A stretch of DNA of 64,000 nt from Nitrospinia bacterium (GTDB lineage: Bacteria > Nitrospinota > Nitrospinia > Nitrospinales > JAJDAT01). The stretch is from contig JAJDAT010000014.1 in assembly GCA_029261715.1 (NCBI GenBank), forward strand, positions 424,456 to 488,455. Direction: 5' to 3'. The position numbers and the translations under genes were made by a program. Positions 33,271-42,674 of the stretch are shown here, piece by piece. The notes under the pieces are model-generated. The model saw only the letters and a program-made list of their open reading frames with translations. It did no database searches and was not told the origin of the DNA. Each line of letters begins with the position of its first letter. The first letter of the stretch is position 1.

Positions 33271-34364
33271 GCAGAAATAAATTCTTTCATTTCTTGGATT
33301 AACTGGCCATGAGGTCTTGACCAAAGGCTAAAGTCAGGAGGGGTTTGAGGAACAAACTCTTTTAAACGAGATTTAATTCTTACCGTTCTGTCTAAAGATT
33401 CTTCTATTCTTTCAGAAGCAACCCTTCCTTTTTCGACATCTCGAACCATTTGTTCTTGTAAAGCTACTGTTTTCTCTACGTTATTGCAAATCATGAAATG
33501 ATCTAAACCAGCTTCGAATCCTAAGGCAGGGAAATCTTTAAACTCGAATAAGTTTTCAACGGCTTTCATCTCCAAATCGTCAGAAATTATCAAACCTTGA
33601 AATTTTAGTCGTCTTCGAAGAATATCTAAAAGAATGATTTTGGAAAAAGTTGCAGGATAATCTTTGTCCCAAGCCGGATACAAAACGTGGGCTGTCATAA
33701 TAACTTCTAGACCTTTTGCTATATTATGAACAAAAGGCTTTAACTCAATGTTTTCGAGATCGTCAGAGCTTTTATTTACTGTTGGCAGTTCTAAATGAGA
33801 GTCTCGATCAGTATCGCCGTGACCTGGAAAATGCTTTCCCACTGGCAAAACACCTGTGGGTAAAAAACCACGAATTATTGAAGCTCCTATATTTGAAACC
33901 AACTCGGGATCGTCACTTATTGCTCGTTCTCCAATAATGGGATTTTGTGGATTGGAATTTACATCTAAAATAGGAGCAAAATCCATGTTAATGCCAACAG
34001 ACTTCAACTCAACCGCTAAAGACTGGCCAAAACGATAAGCTAAATCTTCAGACCTTGAGATTCCAAGGCAATTTTGCGAAGGAAAATCCGAAAAAGGCGC
34101 TTTCAACCTAGAAACCCTTCCCCCTTCTTGATCGACTGAAATCAATAGAGGATGACCTCCTTTTTGGGAGACCGCTAGGGATTGCATTTCTTTTATTAGA
34201 GAGTGAAGCTGCGTAGGCGATTCATAATTTCTTTCGAATAAAATAAAGCCGCCTATTCGTTGATCCACAATTAAGTTTTTTAGTTCAGGGTTGATAGAAA
34301 CTCCATTAAACCCCGACATAATAAGAGATCCTGTTTTTTCAACAATGCTTTGTGATGCGGCCAA
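33267..34364 (-). CDS. nagZ: Beta-N-acetylhexosaminidase (GH3, NagZ-like)
   Basis: This 365-residue GH3 enzyme has LISVDQEGGRVSRL, the KHFPGHGDTDRDSH signature that includes the catalytic His-Asp dyad, and the nucleophile region ISDDLEMKA. NagZ removes GlcNAc from peptidoglycan turnover products in the cytoplasm; no signal peptide is seen, which agrees. The TTG start at 34364 is supported by AAGGGGG a few bases upstream; the next ATG (residue 16) would remove part of the first strand. The gene is divergent from the ketosynthase, with 89 bp between them. Confidence 0.88.
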   Translation of the reverse strand: MAASQSIVEKTGSLIMSGFNGVSINPELKNLIVDQRIGGFILFERNYESPTQLHSLIKEMQSLAVSQKGGHPLLISVDQEGGRVSRLKAPFSDFPSQNCLGISRSEDLAYRFGQSLAVELKSVGINMDFAPILDVNSNPQNPIIGERAISDDPELVSNIGASIIRGFLPTGVLPVGKHFPGHGDTDRDSHLELPTVNKSSDDLENIELKPFVHNIAKGLEVIMTAHVLYPAWDKDYPATFSKIILLDILRRRLKFQGLIISDDLEMKAVENLFEFKDFPALGFEAGLDHFMICNNVEKTVALQEQMVRDVEKGRVASERIEESLDRTVRIKSRLKEFVPQTPPDFSLWSRPHGQLIQEMKEFISA

Positions 34365-34453
34365 AAAGCCCCCTTATTTAATTTTTTGAGTTGCTAAAAG
34401 TTAAAAAAATAGCCTTAATTGTAACATTGCATCAAAACTAAGTATCGGCAAAA

Positions 34454-35776
34454 ATGTTTCAAAGCCAGACTCACCGATATGATAAGATGAATCTTCAAAA
34501 ATTTTACCAGGAAAGATGGGAAACTGATTTGAGAAGGGTAGCGATAACCGGGTTAGGAGCGTTGAGTCCTAACGGTAATGGTGTTAAAAAATTTTGGCAA
34601 AACACACGACAAGGCGTAAGCGGAATCGAACGAATCACTAGTTTCGACGCTTCTGGTTTGTCCTGCCAAATTGCGGGAGAAGTGAAGAATTTCGATCCTG
34701 GCCATTATTTTGACCTAAATGAATTGAAAAAACTTCCCCGTTCCGTTCCTTTAGCTATTGGAGCGGCAACAGAAGCATTCTCCGACGCAGGAATTGATCC
34801 TAAACAGTTTAGCGAATCCGAAGCGGAAAGCTTGGGAGTAATAATTGGCAGTGGCGGATCTGGTTTCGATTATTCTGAAAAACAATTCGAGTTATTTTTT
34901 TCTGATAAAAAACGCCAAATTAGTCCTTATGCAATTTCTAATTCTCTCGTCGGTATGTTGTCAAGCGAACTATCGATGCATTTTGGCCTGAAAGGCAGAA
35001 GCCATGTAATCGCAAATGGTTGCGCAAGTTCAACCGACGCAATTGGTTACGCTTTTAACGCTATTCGATTTGGTCAAGAAGACTGGTTTTTAACTGGCGG
35101 CGTGGAAGCGTGTGTAACTCCGGCAATGATGACAGGTTTTGAAAGAATGAAAGCAAATCCTGTGCATTTTAACGATGCTCCTTATCGAGGTTCACGTCCA
35201 TTTGATCGCGACCGAGAGGGTTTCGTTTTAGCTGAGGGAAGCTGGATGCTAGTATTAGAAGAACTAGAACGAGCTAAAAGCCGGGGAGCAAAAATTTATG
35301 GGGAAATTGCAGGCTATGGTTCAACCTGTGACGCCTACCATAGAGTTGCTATCCAGCCAGATGGTAAACAGCCATGTAGAGCCTTATTATTAGCCTTAAA
35401 AGACGCCCGCCTACCTAAAGAAGATGTGGGATATATCAATTTCCACGGCACCTCAACTCGCCTAAATGACAAAATCGAAACGCTGTCCGTTAAACTAGCG
35501 TTTAATAGCGGTGCAATGAAAATCCCTGCAAGCTCTACTAAATCTATGGTAGGTCACCCTCAAGGAGCTTCTGGAGCCTTAGGAACCATAGTGACAGCTT
35601 TATCTTTGAAAGACGGTTACTTAACTCCAACAATTAATTTGGAAAACCCCGACCCAGATTGCGATATGGATTATATTCCAAACGAAGGCCGCGAAGCTTC
35701 GATTAAGGCCGCTATTAGCAATTGTATTTCCTTTGGATCAAAAAACTCAGCTCTCGTCATCAAAAAGTTTGAATAG
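34454..35776 (+). CDS. fabF: Beta-ketoacyl-ACP synthase II-like (KAS II)
   Basis: This 440-residue ketosynthase has the active-site cysteine C190 in NGCASSTDA, the two histidines in NFHGTSTRLND and VGHPQGASG, and the closing SFGSKNSALVI. These are the Cys-His-His triad of KAS II, which extends acyl-ACP with malonyl-ACP. The family normally begins at the LRRVAITG strand; a TTG at 34529 would give that (415 residues), and the extra 25 residues from the ATG have no ribosome site, so the start is uncertain. No ACP, FabG or FabD lies nearby, so it may serve a special fatty acid or lipid. Confidence 0.82.
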   Translation: MFQSQTHRYDKMNLQKFYQERWETDLRRVAITGLGALSPNGNGVKKFWQNTRQGVSGIERITSFDASGLSCQIAGEVKNFDPGHYFDLNELKKLPRSVPLAIGAATEAFSDAGIDPKQFSESEAESLGVIIGSGGSGFDYSEKQFELFFSDKKRQISPYAISNSLVGMLSSELSMHFGLKGRSHVIANGCASSTDAIGYAFNAIRFGQEDWFLTGGVEACVTPAMMTGFERMKANPVHFNDAPYRGSRPFDRDREGFVLAEGSWMLVLEELERAKSRGAKIYGEIAGYGSTCDAYHRVAIQPDGKQPCRALLLALKDARLPKEDVGYINFHGTSTRLNDKIETLSVKLAFNSGAMKIPASSTKSMVGHPQGASGALGTIVTALSLKDGYLTPTINLENPDPDCDMDYIPNEGREASIKAAISNCISFGSKNSALVIKKFE

Positions 35777-35803
35777 AACCCTTAGAGATCCCCTTAATTT
35801 GGC

Positions 35804-35843
35804 AAAAAAAATGCCCGACTAGCGTTAAACGCAAGCCGGGCAT
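35804..35843 (-). terminator. Rho-independent terminator of the ribosomal protein run
   Basis: ATGCCCG at 35811 pairs with CGGGCAT ending at 35843, and the inner GCGTT pairs with AACGC, giving a long stem with two mismatches. On the - strand it is followed by a run of eight T (35804-35811). It lies about 23 bp past the rplQ stop and closes the whole - strand ribosomal run. Confidence 0.85.
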
Positions 35844-35865
35844 GAATCAGTCTTAATCTTTAAAG

Positions 35866-36300
35866 TTATTCTTTTGCCGCTTTTTCCTTAGTTTTTTCCT
35901 TAACTTTTTCTTTCTCTTTTTTTGGCTCTGGTTTAGATTCCTCTTCTCGATCTACCAGCTCTATAATTGCCATTGGAGCATTATCACCGCGACGAGGGCC
36001 GAGTTTAATTATCCGCGTGTATCCACCATTTCTATCTGCATAGCGCTCTGCCAACGTATCAAATAATTTTGCTAATACTTCTTTTTGATTAACAATATTA
36101 AACGCCCGACGACGCGCCGCCAAAGTCCCCTTTTTCCCTAGAGTAATGGTTTTTTCAGCTTTGCTTCTCAATTCCTTAGCCTTAGCTAAAGTTGTTTGAA
36201 TTCTTTCTCTTTGAAGTAAGGCTGTTACCAAATTTCGAAAAAGAGCTTTTCTATGTGCCGAATCACGACCAAGAATCCTTCCGGCTTTTAAGTGACGCAT
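35866..36300 (-). CDS. rplQ: 50S ribosomal protein L17
   Basis: This protein has 144 residues and begins [20 protein letters not shown], the standard L17 N-terminus. The family core ends near residue 118; a Lys/Glu-rich tail of about 25 residues ([13 protein letters not shown]) is extra compared with the usual 115-130 residues. It is the last gene of the alpha operon, 33 bp after rpoA, and is followed by the terminator at 35804-35843. Confidence 0.95.
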   Translation of the reverse strand: MRHLKAGRILGRDSAHRKALFRNLVTALLQRERIQTTLAKAKELRSKAEKTITLGKKGTLAARRRAFNIVNQKEVLAKLFDTLAERYADRNGGYTRIIKLGPRRGDNAPMAIIELVDREEESKPEPKKEKEKVKEKTKEKAAKE

Positions 36301-36333
36301 ATTTTTATACCGTTTCTAGAAAATTAAAAAATC

Positions 36334-37383
36334 TTATTGGGAAGCAAACTCTTCCTTCTCTATCTCACTGTCGGCTTCTTTCTTCTTCTTAGCCATATTA
36401 AGCTGCTTTACATCTTCTTCATCTAACTTCATACCCAATCCTAATCCCATGCTCTCAAGAATTTCCTTAATCTCATTAAGGGATTTTCTACCGAAATTCC
36501 TAGTTTTCAACATTTCAGAATCATTTTTCTGAACCAGTTCAGCGATGGATTGAATATTAGCATTCTTTAAACAGTTATAAGATCTAACAGATAGCTCAAG
36601 CTCTTCTACACTCTTTGACAAGTACGAAAACATTTTCTGTTTCTTTTCGTCAACTTGCGGTTGATGAACCGGTTCTGGCTCTTCGTCAAAATTGATAAAG
36701 AGTTGCATATGGTCTTTACAAATTTTTGCTGCATGAGCAACTGCATCTTCGGGCGTAATGCTTCCGTTAGTGGTTATGTCCATTACTAAGCTATCGTAAT
36801 CAGAAGAATCCCCAACTCTAGTTTTTTCTACATTAAAAGTTACTTTTTCAACTGGCGAAAAAATAGAATCAATCGGAATTAATTGAACTGACTCATCTTG
36901 TAATTCGTGCTGCTCTGCAGGAACATAACCTCGTCCTTTGGATATAATCATTTCCATATCCAACGATCCATTTTCATCAATTGTGGCTATCTGAAAATCT
37001 GAATTTAATAATTCCACATCAGGATCAGGAGTAATATCCCCAACTGTTACAGGGCCTGGTTTATTAGCTTTTAAAAACACACGTTTTGTAGTAGCTTCTC
37101 CAGTAATCTTTATTTTAACTTGTTTTAGATTCAGAATAATATCTGTTACATCTTCTAAAACACCTGGAATCGCCGAAAACTCATGATAAACACCTTCTAG
37201 TTTAACCCCTACAATTGCGGAACCAACGATCGAGGACAGTAACATCCTTCTAAGCGAATTTCCTACCGTAATAGCGTAGCCTCTTTCGAATGGACCAGCC
37301 AGAAGCTTTGCATAACGGTCTGTCTTCGTTTTTTTCTCAAACTCTAATCGCTTGGGTTTGACAATTTCATACCCCAATAACAT
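36334..37383 (-). CDS. rpoA: RNA polymerase alpha subunit
   Basis: This protein has 349 residues. The N-terminal dimerisation domain has [20 protein letters not shown], and the C-terminal domain has [16 protein letters not shown] and [16 protein letters not shown], used for DNA and activator contacts. An acidic/lysine-rich tail ([20 protein letters not shown]) follows. The sequence looks deltaproteobacterial/Nitrospinota-like rather than alphaproteobacterial, in contrast to the RpoB N-terminal half. It sits in the usual order rpsM-rpsK-rpsD-rpoA-rplQ. Confidence 0.96.
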   Translation of the reverse strand: MLLGYEIVKPKRLEFEKKTKTDRYAKLLAGPFERGYAITVGNSLRRMLLSSIVGSAIVGVKLEGVYHEFSAIPGVLEDVTDIILNLKQVKIKITGEATTKRVFLKANKPGPVTVGDITPDPDVELLNSDFQIATIDENGSLDMEMIISKGRGYVPAEQHELQDESVQLIPIDSIFSPVEKVTFNVEKTRVGDSSDYDSLVMDITTNGSITPEDAVAHAAKICKDHMQLFINFDEEPEPVHQPQVDEKKQKMFSYLSKSVEELELSVRSYNCLKNANIQSIAELVQKNDSEMLKTRNFGRKSLNEIKEILESMGLGLGMKLDEEDVKQLNMAKKKKEADSEIEKEEFASQ

Positions 37384-37455
37384 AAAGCCTCCAATATCAA
37401 TCTCTTATCCAAATATTCATCGAAAAAAGCTGTGGCTCTACCCGACATGAGTCAA

Positions 37456-38082
37456 TTAACGAGAATATAACTCAACAATTAATTGTTCTTCTATGGGCAA
37501 AGTAATATCTTCACGCATAGGTAAAGATTGAACCAAACCTTGGTTTTTTTCTTGATCAAAAGCTAACCATTGAGGAAAAGAATGGTTTCTAACATTATCT
37601 AACCCTGTTTTAATAGGATGCTTACTAAGCTTCTTCTCTGCAGGTTCAAAAACGTCGCCTTTTTTCAAAATATACGAAGGAATATTTACTCTTTTTCCAT
37701 TAATTAAGAAAAAGTTATGACGAATCAATTGGCGAGCTAAATTTCTCGAACCAGCTAACCCCATTCGGTAAATTACATTATCAAAGCGCAACTCAAGATT
37801 TTGTAATAAGTTTTCGCCTGTTACTCCCTTTTTCCGATCAGCAATAGCAAAATATTTCCTAAACTGCTTTTCTAAAACTCCATAAACACGACGGACCTTT
37901 TGCTTTTCACGCAACTGGATTCCGTATTCAGTAACCTTTTTTCTCCTCTGGCCATGTTGTCCAGGGGCGTAGGCTCGTTTCTCAATAGCGCATTTAGCCG
38001 TTTCACAACGGGTAGCTTTTAGAAAAAGTTTAATGCCTTCGCGTCTGCACAAGCGGCAAACCGAGTCCTTATATCTCGCCAA
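37456..38082 (-). CDS. rpsD: 30S ribosomal protein S4
   Basis: This protein has 208 residues. The N-terminus [20 protein letters not shown] carries two cysteines, with C41 and C46-region partners in [12 protein letters not shown], consistent with the zinc-binding (C+) form. The S4 RNA-binding domain [18 protein letters not shown] follows. S4 nucleates 30S assembly and in many bacteria represses its own operon. It lies 72 bp upstream of rpoA, the largest gap in the alpha operon, and may hold the translational control site. Confidence 0.96.
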   Translation of the reverse strand: MARYKDSVCRLCRREGIKLFLKATRCETAKCAIEKRAYAPGQHGQRRKKVTEYGIQLREKQKVRRVYGVLEKQFRKYFAIADRKKGVTGENLLQNLELRFDNVIYRMGLAGSRNLARQLIRHNFFLINGKRVNIPSYILKKGDVFEPAEKKLSKHPIKTGLDNVRNHSFPQWLAFDQEKNQGLVQSLPMREDITLPIEEQLIVELYSR

Positions 38083-38121
38083 ATTGATTCTCCTTTCAGG
38101 AAAAATTGCAATCGAATTTTG

Positions 38122-38508
38122 TTAAACTCGTCGTCGTTTTCTAGGCCTACAACCGTTATGAGGAATAGGTGTTTTATCTCGAATCAACGTTATTTCTAAT
38201 CCAATGGCTTGCAAAGCGCGAATTGAGGACTCACGACCAGCTCCCGGCCCCTTAACATGCACTTCAAGCTTCTTCATCCCCATATCCATCGCTTTGCGTC
38301 CCGCTTTTTCAGCAGCCACTTGAGCGGCAAAAGGGGTACTTTTCCGAGACCCTTTAAATCCTTGAGCTCCAGCGCTTGACCAAGAGATCGCGTTTCCAGA
38401 TGTATCAGAAATTGTTATGATGGTATTATTAAACGTAGCTTGCACATGGGCCACACCCAATTCTGGGGCAACTTTCGCTTTCTTTTTAACAGTTTTCTTA
38501 TCAGACAT
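38122..38508 (-). CDS. rpsK: 30S ribosomal protein S11
   Basis: This protein has 128 residues, with a Lys-rich start ([15 protein letters not shown]), then the conserved [20 protein letters not shown] and the C-terminal [13 protein letters not shown]. It belongs to the 30S platform near the Shine-Dalgarno interaction. It is 15 bp after rpsM in the standard order. Confidence 0.97.
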   Translation of the reverse strand: MSDKKTVKKKAKVAPELGVAHVQATFNNTIITISDTSGNAISWSSAGAQGFKGSRKSTPFAAQVAAEKAGRKAMDMGMKKLEVHVKGPGAGRESSIRALQAIGLEITLIRDKTPIPHNGCRPRKRRRV

Positions 38509-38523
38509 CGTTAACCTATTAAG

Positions 38524-38898
38524 TTATTTTTTCTTAGATTTAGCCCCTACCGTTTTCTTAGGACCTTTTCTTGTTCGAGCGTTAGTATGTGTGCGTTGCC
38601 CATGAACAGGCAGCCCTTTTCTATGCCTTAACCCTCTATAAGCACCTATATCCATGAGTCGCTTGATATTCATGCTAACAGAACGTCGGAGATCTCCTTC
38701 GACCTCATAATCTTTCTCTATAATTCCTCTAATCTTAGTGATATCGCCTTCTGTTAAATCTTTAATCCTGGCATCATGAGAAACGCCAGCGGCATCTAAA
38801 ATTTTTGCAGAAAGCGTCTTTCCAATACCAAAAATATAGGTCAAAGAAATGATCGCACGCTTATCTTTAGGAATATCTATGCCCGAGATTCTTGCCAA
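38524..38898 (-). CDS. rpsM: 30S ribosomal protein S13
   Basis: I placed the start at a TTG (38898), which gives the family N-terminus (M)[13 protein letters not shown] and has a perfect AAGGAGG five bases upstream; the open frame continues 8 codons further to an ATG, but that has no such signal. The protein is 124 residues, with [11 protein letters not shown], the [20 protein letters not shown] signature and the KGPKKT tail. It lies in the 30S head and contacts 50S protein L5. A TTG start in so highly expressed a gene is notable. Confidence 0.95.
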   Translation of the reverse strand: MARISGIDIPKDKRAIISLTYIFGIGKTLSAKILDAAGVSHDARIKDLTEGDITKIRGIIEKDYEVEGDLRRSVSMNIKRLMDIGAYRGLRHRKGLPVHGQRTHTNARTRKGPKKTVGAKSKKK

Positions 38899-38951
38899 GG
38901 GTTCCTCCTTCTTTTTAAGCAACCATTAAAAAACGGTAATAAAAGCAACGA

Positions 38952-39065
38952 CTACCCTTGTCGTTGTTTATGTTTCGGGTTCTCACAAATGACCCGAACA
39001 ATACCCTTCCGACGAATCACTTTACATTTATTGCAAATAGGTTTAACCGAAGATCGAACTTTCAT
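38952..39065 (-). CDS. rpmJ: 50S ribosomal protein L36
   Basis: A 37-residue ORF encodes [20 protein letters not shown] and ends NPKHKQRQG, the complete L36. The zinc ligands C11, C14, C27 and H32 are all present, so this is the zinc-binding form. It lies 12 bp after infA and 53 bp before the rpsM start, its usual place. Confidence 0.95.
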   Translation of the reverse strand: MKVRSSVKPICNKCKVIRRKGIVRVICENPKHKQRQG

Positions 39066-39077
39066 GGGTAGCCAAAA

Positions 39078-39296
39078 TTATTTATATCTATAAGTAATAC
39101 GTCCCCTGGTCAAATCATAAGGGGACAACTGAACTTTTACTTTATCTCCAGGTAAAATCCTAATAAAATGTAATCTCATTTTACCTGAGATATGGGCCAA
39201 AATTTTATGACCATTTTCTAATTCAACTCGAAACATTGCATTGGGCAATGGTTCGATTACGGTTCCTTCTACTTCGATAGCTTCTTCTTTTGACAT
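39078..39296 (-). CDS. infA: Translation initiation factor IF-1
   Basis: This protein has 72 residues: [34 protein letters not shown], then [17 protein letters not shown] and the closing GRITYRYK. It is a single OB-fold that binds the ribosomal A site during initiation. It follows adk by 3 bp; the map gene (methionine aminopeptidase) often found between them is absent. Confidence 0.97.
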   Translation of the reverse strand: MSKEEAIEVEGTVIEPLPNAMFRVELENGHKILAHISGKMRLHFIRILPGDKVKVQLSPYDLTRGRITYRYK

Positions 39297-39299
39297 ATT

Positions 39300-39944
39300 T
39301 TAGGTCACCAATCCACAAACTCTACTAAAGACATCATCTAAAGTGCCATCTCCGCCTGTTGTTTTCAAAATTCCCATTTTCCTATAAAAACCTTTTAAGG
39401 GAGCAGTTTCTTGCTCGTAAACTTCAAATCGTTTCATTATAGTTTCTTTATTATCGTCTGGTCTCTTATATAAATCATTCGAACCACAAGAGTCGCATAT
39501 CCCCGAAACTTTAGGAGGGTGGTTCTTTTCGTGAAACATCGCACCACAGCTAGAACAAGTCATTCTGCCTGTTAAACGATCAATCAACATCTTAGCATTG
39601 ACTTCAATTTCAACTACAGAGTCGATATTTTGGCTCATTTTTTCAAGTGTTTCCGAAAGCTGTACCGCTTGGGCCATATTTCTCGGAAAACCGTCTAGAA
39701 TAAAACCCTTTTTACAATCAGACTCAACAATCCTCTGCTTTATAAGACCTACAACTATGTCGTCGGGAACAAGCCTACCTTCATCCATATATTCTTTAGC
39801 TTTATTACCGAGCTCGGTTTTATCTTTGATTGCATCTCTTAAAATATCACCGGTAGAAACTTGAGGAATATTAAACTTTTCCTTAAGTCTCTTGGCCTGA
39901 GTCCCCTTCCCGGCCCCAGGGGGTCCCAAAAGGATCAAACGCAT
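39300..39944 (-). CDS. adk: Adenylate kinase, zinc-binding long-LID form
   Basis: This protein has 214 residues. The P-loop is GPPGAGKGTQ, with the AMP-binding STGDILRDAI and GFPRNMAQA. The LID domain carries four cysteines (CSSC near residue 130 and CDSC near 150), so it binds structural zinc, as in many Gram-positive and deltaproteobacterial enzymes. It interconverts ATP + AMP and 2 ADP. It lies 4 bp after secY, the standard spc-operon position. Confidence 0.96.
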   Translation of the reverse strand: MRLILLGPPGAGKGTQAKRLKEKFNIPQVSTGDILRDAIKDKTELGNKAKEYMDEGRLVPDDIVVGLIKQRIVESDCKKGFILDGFPRNMAQAVQLSETLEKMSQNIDSVVEIEVNAKMLIDRLTGRMTCSSCGAMFHEKNHPPKVSGICDSCGSNDLYKRPDDNKETIMKRFEVYEQETAPLKGFYRKMGILKTTGGDGTLDDVFSRVCGLVT

Positions 39945-39948
39945 TTTC

Positions 39949-41265
39949 CTAACCTCGGCGGCTCCGTAACCGCCCCTTTTTCACAAAACCATCATAATTG
40001 CGCATTACTAAATGAGATTCTATTTGCTGCATTGTATCTAAAGAAACCCCAACAACAATGAGTAAACTGGTACCCCCGAAATAAAATGGGATATTAAAAT
40101 ATTTAATCATATAGTCTGGCAGTATACACACAAGCGATAAATATATTGCCCCATAGAAGGTAAGCTTTGAAAGTGTTTCATCAATAAATTCTGAAGTTTT
40201 TGCCCCAGGTCGAATTCCAGGGATAAAGCCACCATTCTTCTTCATATTGTCTGCAACATCGACGGGATTAAATATGACCGCCGTGTAAAAATAACAGAAG
40301 AAGAAAATCGCCCCAATAAAAACAAGGCTATAAATCAAGTTTCCAGGCGTCAAAGACGCAGAAACAATCTGCATCCACGGGTGATCTATAAACTGCGCTA
40401 AAGTAGCTGGAAACATAATAATAGACGAAGCAAATATAGGGGGAATAACACCCGAAGTATTCACTTTAAGAGGCAAATGAGCACTTTGTCCTCCAAACAT
40501 CTTTCTTCCAACCACCCTCTTTGCATACTGAATGGGAATTTTCCTCTGGCCACCCTCCGTAAAAACTATAACGCCAACAACCCCTATCATTAAAACCATG
40601 AGAAAAATCATCAATAAAGGTTGTAATTCTCCAGTTCCCATCAAATCCAACGACTGAAAAATAGCAGCCGGAGTTCCAGCTACAATACCAGCAAAAATAA
40701 TCAAAGAAATTCCGTTACCAATACCTCTTTCAGTTATCTGCTCACCTAGCCACATAATAAAAGCTGTACCTGCGGTCAATGTAAGAATAGTAAGCAACCT
40801 AAAAGACCAACCGGGCTCTGGGACAATTGCCGCTCCAGAAGGGCTTTTCATAGCCTCTAACCCAACGCTGATCCCCGAGCTTTGAATAACGCTTAAAACT
40901 ACCGTTCCATAACGGGTATATTGGGTAATCTTCTTTTGCCCTTGTTCACCTTCTTTTTTTAGCCGAGCTAAATAAGGGGAAACGATTGTCATCAGCTGCA
41001 AAATAATAGATGCACTGATATAGGGCATAATACCCAAAGCAAATATAGTCAATCGGCTTAAAGCACCGCCTGAAAACATATCAAAAAACCCAAGGATAGT
41101 ACCTTGAGCCAGTTCAAATAGCTCGGCGAGCGCTACACCATCAATTCCCGGAGTGGGAATATGGGCTCCAATACGATAAACCGCTAATAAAGCTATGGTA
41201 AACAGAACTCGTCTTTTGAGTTCAGGAATCCTTAAAATATTGCCAAAACCTTGGGCACCACTCAT
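39949..41265 (-). CDS. secY: Preprotein translocase subunit SecY
   Basis: This protein has 438 residues and ten predicted membrane helices. It has the N-terminal IPELKRRVLFTIALLAVYRIG, the plug region after TPGIDGVALAELF, LGIMPYISASIILQL and the C-terminal YDGFVKKGRLRSRRG. It forms the protein-conducting channel with SecE and SecG. The ATG directly abuts the rplO stop (TAAATG), so the two are probably co-translated. Confidence 0.97.
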   Translation of the reverse strand: MSGAQGFGNILRIPELKRRVLFTIALLAVYRIGAHIPTPGIDGVALAELFELAQGTILGFFDMFSGGALSRLTIFALGIMPYISASIILQLMTIVSPYLARLKKEGEQGQKKITQYTRYGTVVLSVIQSSGISVGLEAMKSPSGAAIVPEPGWSFRLLTILTLTAGTAFIMWLGEQITERGIGNGISLIIFAGIVAGTPAAIFQSLDLMGTGELQPLLMIFLMVLMIGVVGVIVFTEGGQRKIPIQYAKRVVGRKMFGGQSAHLPLKVNTSGVIPPIFASSIIMFPATLAQFIDHPWMQIVSASLTPGNLIYSLVFIGAIFFFCYFYTAVIFNPVDVADNMKKNGGFIPGIRPGAKTSEFIDETLSKLTFYGAIYLSLVCILPDYMIKYFNIPFYFGGTSLLIVVGVSLDTMQQIESHLVMRNYDGFVKKGRLRSRRG

Positions 41266-41706
41266 TTAAATTACTACAGCCTTTCCTCCAGCCTTATTTA
41301 TCTTATCCTCGGCTGAGCGGCTAAATTTTTGAGCATGAATCGTTACTGCGCTTCCCAAATCGCCATTACCTAGTATTTTTATCAGTCCTATTTTTTTAAC
41401 TAGACCTTTTTCCTTTAAAACTTCAGGAGTGATTGGGCCATCTTGCGAAATGCTATTTAGCTGAGAAACATTTATAATTTCATATTCTTTTTTAAAGATA
41501 TTTGTGAAGCCTCTCTTCGGCAAACGTCTTTGCAAAGACATCTGTCCACCTTCAAACCATGGGTGAATTCCTGCTCCAGATCGAGACTTCTGACCTTTTT
41601 GACCTTTTCCACTGGTTTTTCCGGTACCAGAACCAATCCCACGGCCAACCCTTTTGCGATTTTTCTTTACCCCTGGGGCGGCCTTTAAATTAGACAACGA
41701 AAGCAT
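41266..41706 (-). CDS. rplO: 50S ribosomal protein L15
   Basis: This protein has 146 residues: a Gly/Lys-rich N-terminus (KKNRKRVGRGIGSGTGKTSG), GQKSRSGAGIHPWFEGGQMS and the RRLPKRGFTN segment. It is 16 bp downstream of rpsE. In most bacteria rpmD (L30) lies between rpsE and rplO; there is no room for it here, so L30 is absent from this operon. Confidence 0.96.
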   Translation of the reverse strand: MLSLSNLKAAPGVKKNRKRVGRGIGSGTGKTSGKGQKGQKSRSGAGIHPWFEGGQMSLQRRLPKRGFTNIFKKEYEIINVSQLNSISQDGPITPEVLKEKGLVKKIGLIKILGNGDLGSAVTIHAQKFSRSAEDKINKAGGKAVVI

Positions 41707-41722
41707 TTTCTTTTACCCCTTT

Positions 41723-42238
41723 TTAGTTCGCTCGGTCGCGCATGTTGGCGGTTTGGCTAGCGTTCCTCAAATTCATCAATCCCTCAATCGTAGCTTTGAC
41801 AACATTATGAGGATTATTGGTTCTAATACATTTGGTCAAAATATCTTTAATCCCAACAGCTTCCAAAACTGCCCTCACAGCTCCACCGGCAATCAAACCA
41901 GTTCCGCGAGATGCAGGCTTTAAAAGAACTCTGCCAGCCCCATACTTACCAATAACTTCATGGGGAATAGTATTTCCCTCTAGACTAACCGTAACCCAAC
42001 TCTTCTTTGCTTTTTCTATTGCTTTTCTAATCGCTTCGGGAACTTCATTTGCTTTCCCTAAGCCCCAACCAACTTTTCCATCTCGGTTTCCAACCACAAC
42101 CAGAGCGCTAAAGCTAAACCGGCGACCACCTTTTACTACTTTGGCGACACGGTTAATCTTAACCAATTTATCTACCAATTCTTGCTTATTATCACCTTGG
42201 TCTTGCAATGAAACCTCCCGAATTTGACCATACCGCAT
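41723..42238 (-). CDS. rpsE: 30S ribosomal protein S5
   Basis: This protein has 171 residues. The S5 N-terminal domain has [20 protein letters not shown] and [20 protein letters not shown]; the C-terminal domain has [20 protein letters not shown] and [10 protein letters not shown]5 contributes to decoding accuracy. The order rplR-rpsE-rplO is standard. Its stop is 16 bp before rplO. Confidence 0.97.
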   Translation of the reverse strand: MRYGQIREVSLQDQGDNKQELVDKLVKINRVAKVVKGGRRFSFSALVVVGNRDGKVGWGLGKANEVPEAIRKAIEKAKKSWVTVSLEGNTIPHEVIGKYGAGRVLLKPASRGTGLIAGGAVRAVLEAVGIKDILTKCIRTNNPHNVVKATIEGLMNLRNASQTANMRDRAN

Positions 42239-42295
42239 TATATATTTGCGGCGCCAATTGTACGATAGTTCTAAAAGTTGACTAAAATATGAATC

Positions 42296-42664
42296 TTAAA
42301 ATTTAATTCCAGTTTCTCGGACCGAATCGGCAAGGGCTTTAATTCGCCCATGATAAATAAAGCCTCCTCGATCGCAATAAACTTCTTTAATTCCTTTTTC
42401 TACTGCTTTTTTACCTAGAGAACTCCCGACCCATTTAGCGGCGTCAATATTGCCGCCATTCTTATTCATTGACTTAAATTCTTTTGACAATGTGGATTCA
42501 GACGCAAGGGTTTTATTATTTGTATCGTCAATTACTTGAGCATAAATATGACTCAAACTCTTAAATACAGATAGACGAAGCTTTGTTTTATCCCTTTGAA
42601 CTCTATTTTTAACTCTAATTTTTCTTTTTAGCCTTAAGCGGCGACGTGCTGATGAATCGGCCAT
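42296..42664 (-). CDS. rplR: 50S ribosomal protein L18
   Basis: This protein has 122 residues: a basic N-terminus (RRRLRLKRKIRVKNRVQ), LSVFKSLSHIYAQVIDDTNN, and the family end DRGGFIYHGRIKALADSVRE. It binds 5S rRNA with L5. It is 10 bp after rplF. Confidence 0.96.
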   Translation of the reverse strand: MADSSARRRLRLKRKIRVKNRVQRDKTKLRLSVFKSLSHIYAQVIDDTNNKTLASESTLSKEFKSMNKNGGNIDAAKWVGSSLGKKAVEKGIKEVYCDRGGFIYHGRIKALADSVRETGIKF

Positions 42665-42674
42665 AATTCCTCTC

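Noticed and set aside
41817..42227. Long ORFs opposite the ribosomal genes (for example 136 codons here, 154 codons at 52233-52697)
   Set aside because: They are mirror frames of highly conserved rpsE and fusA and encode no recognisable protein.
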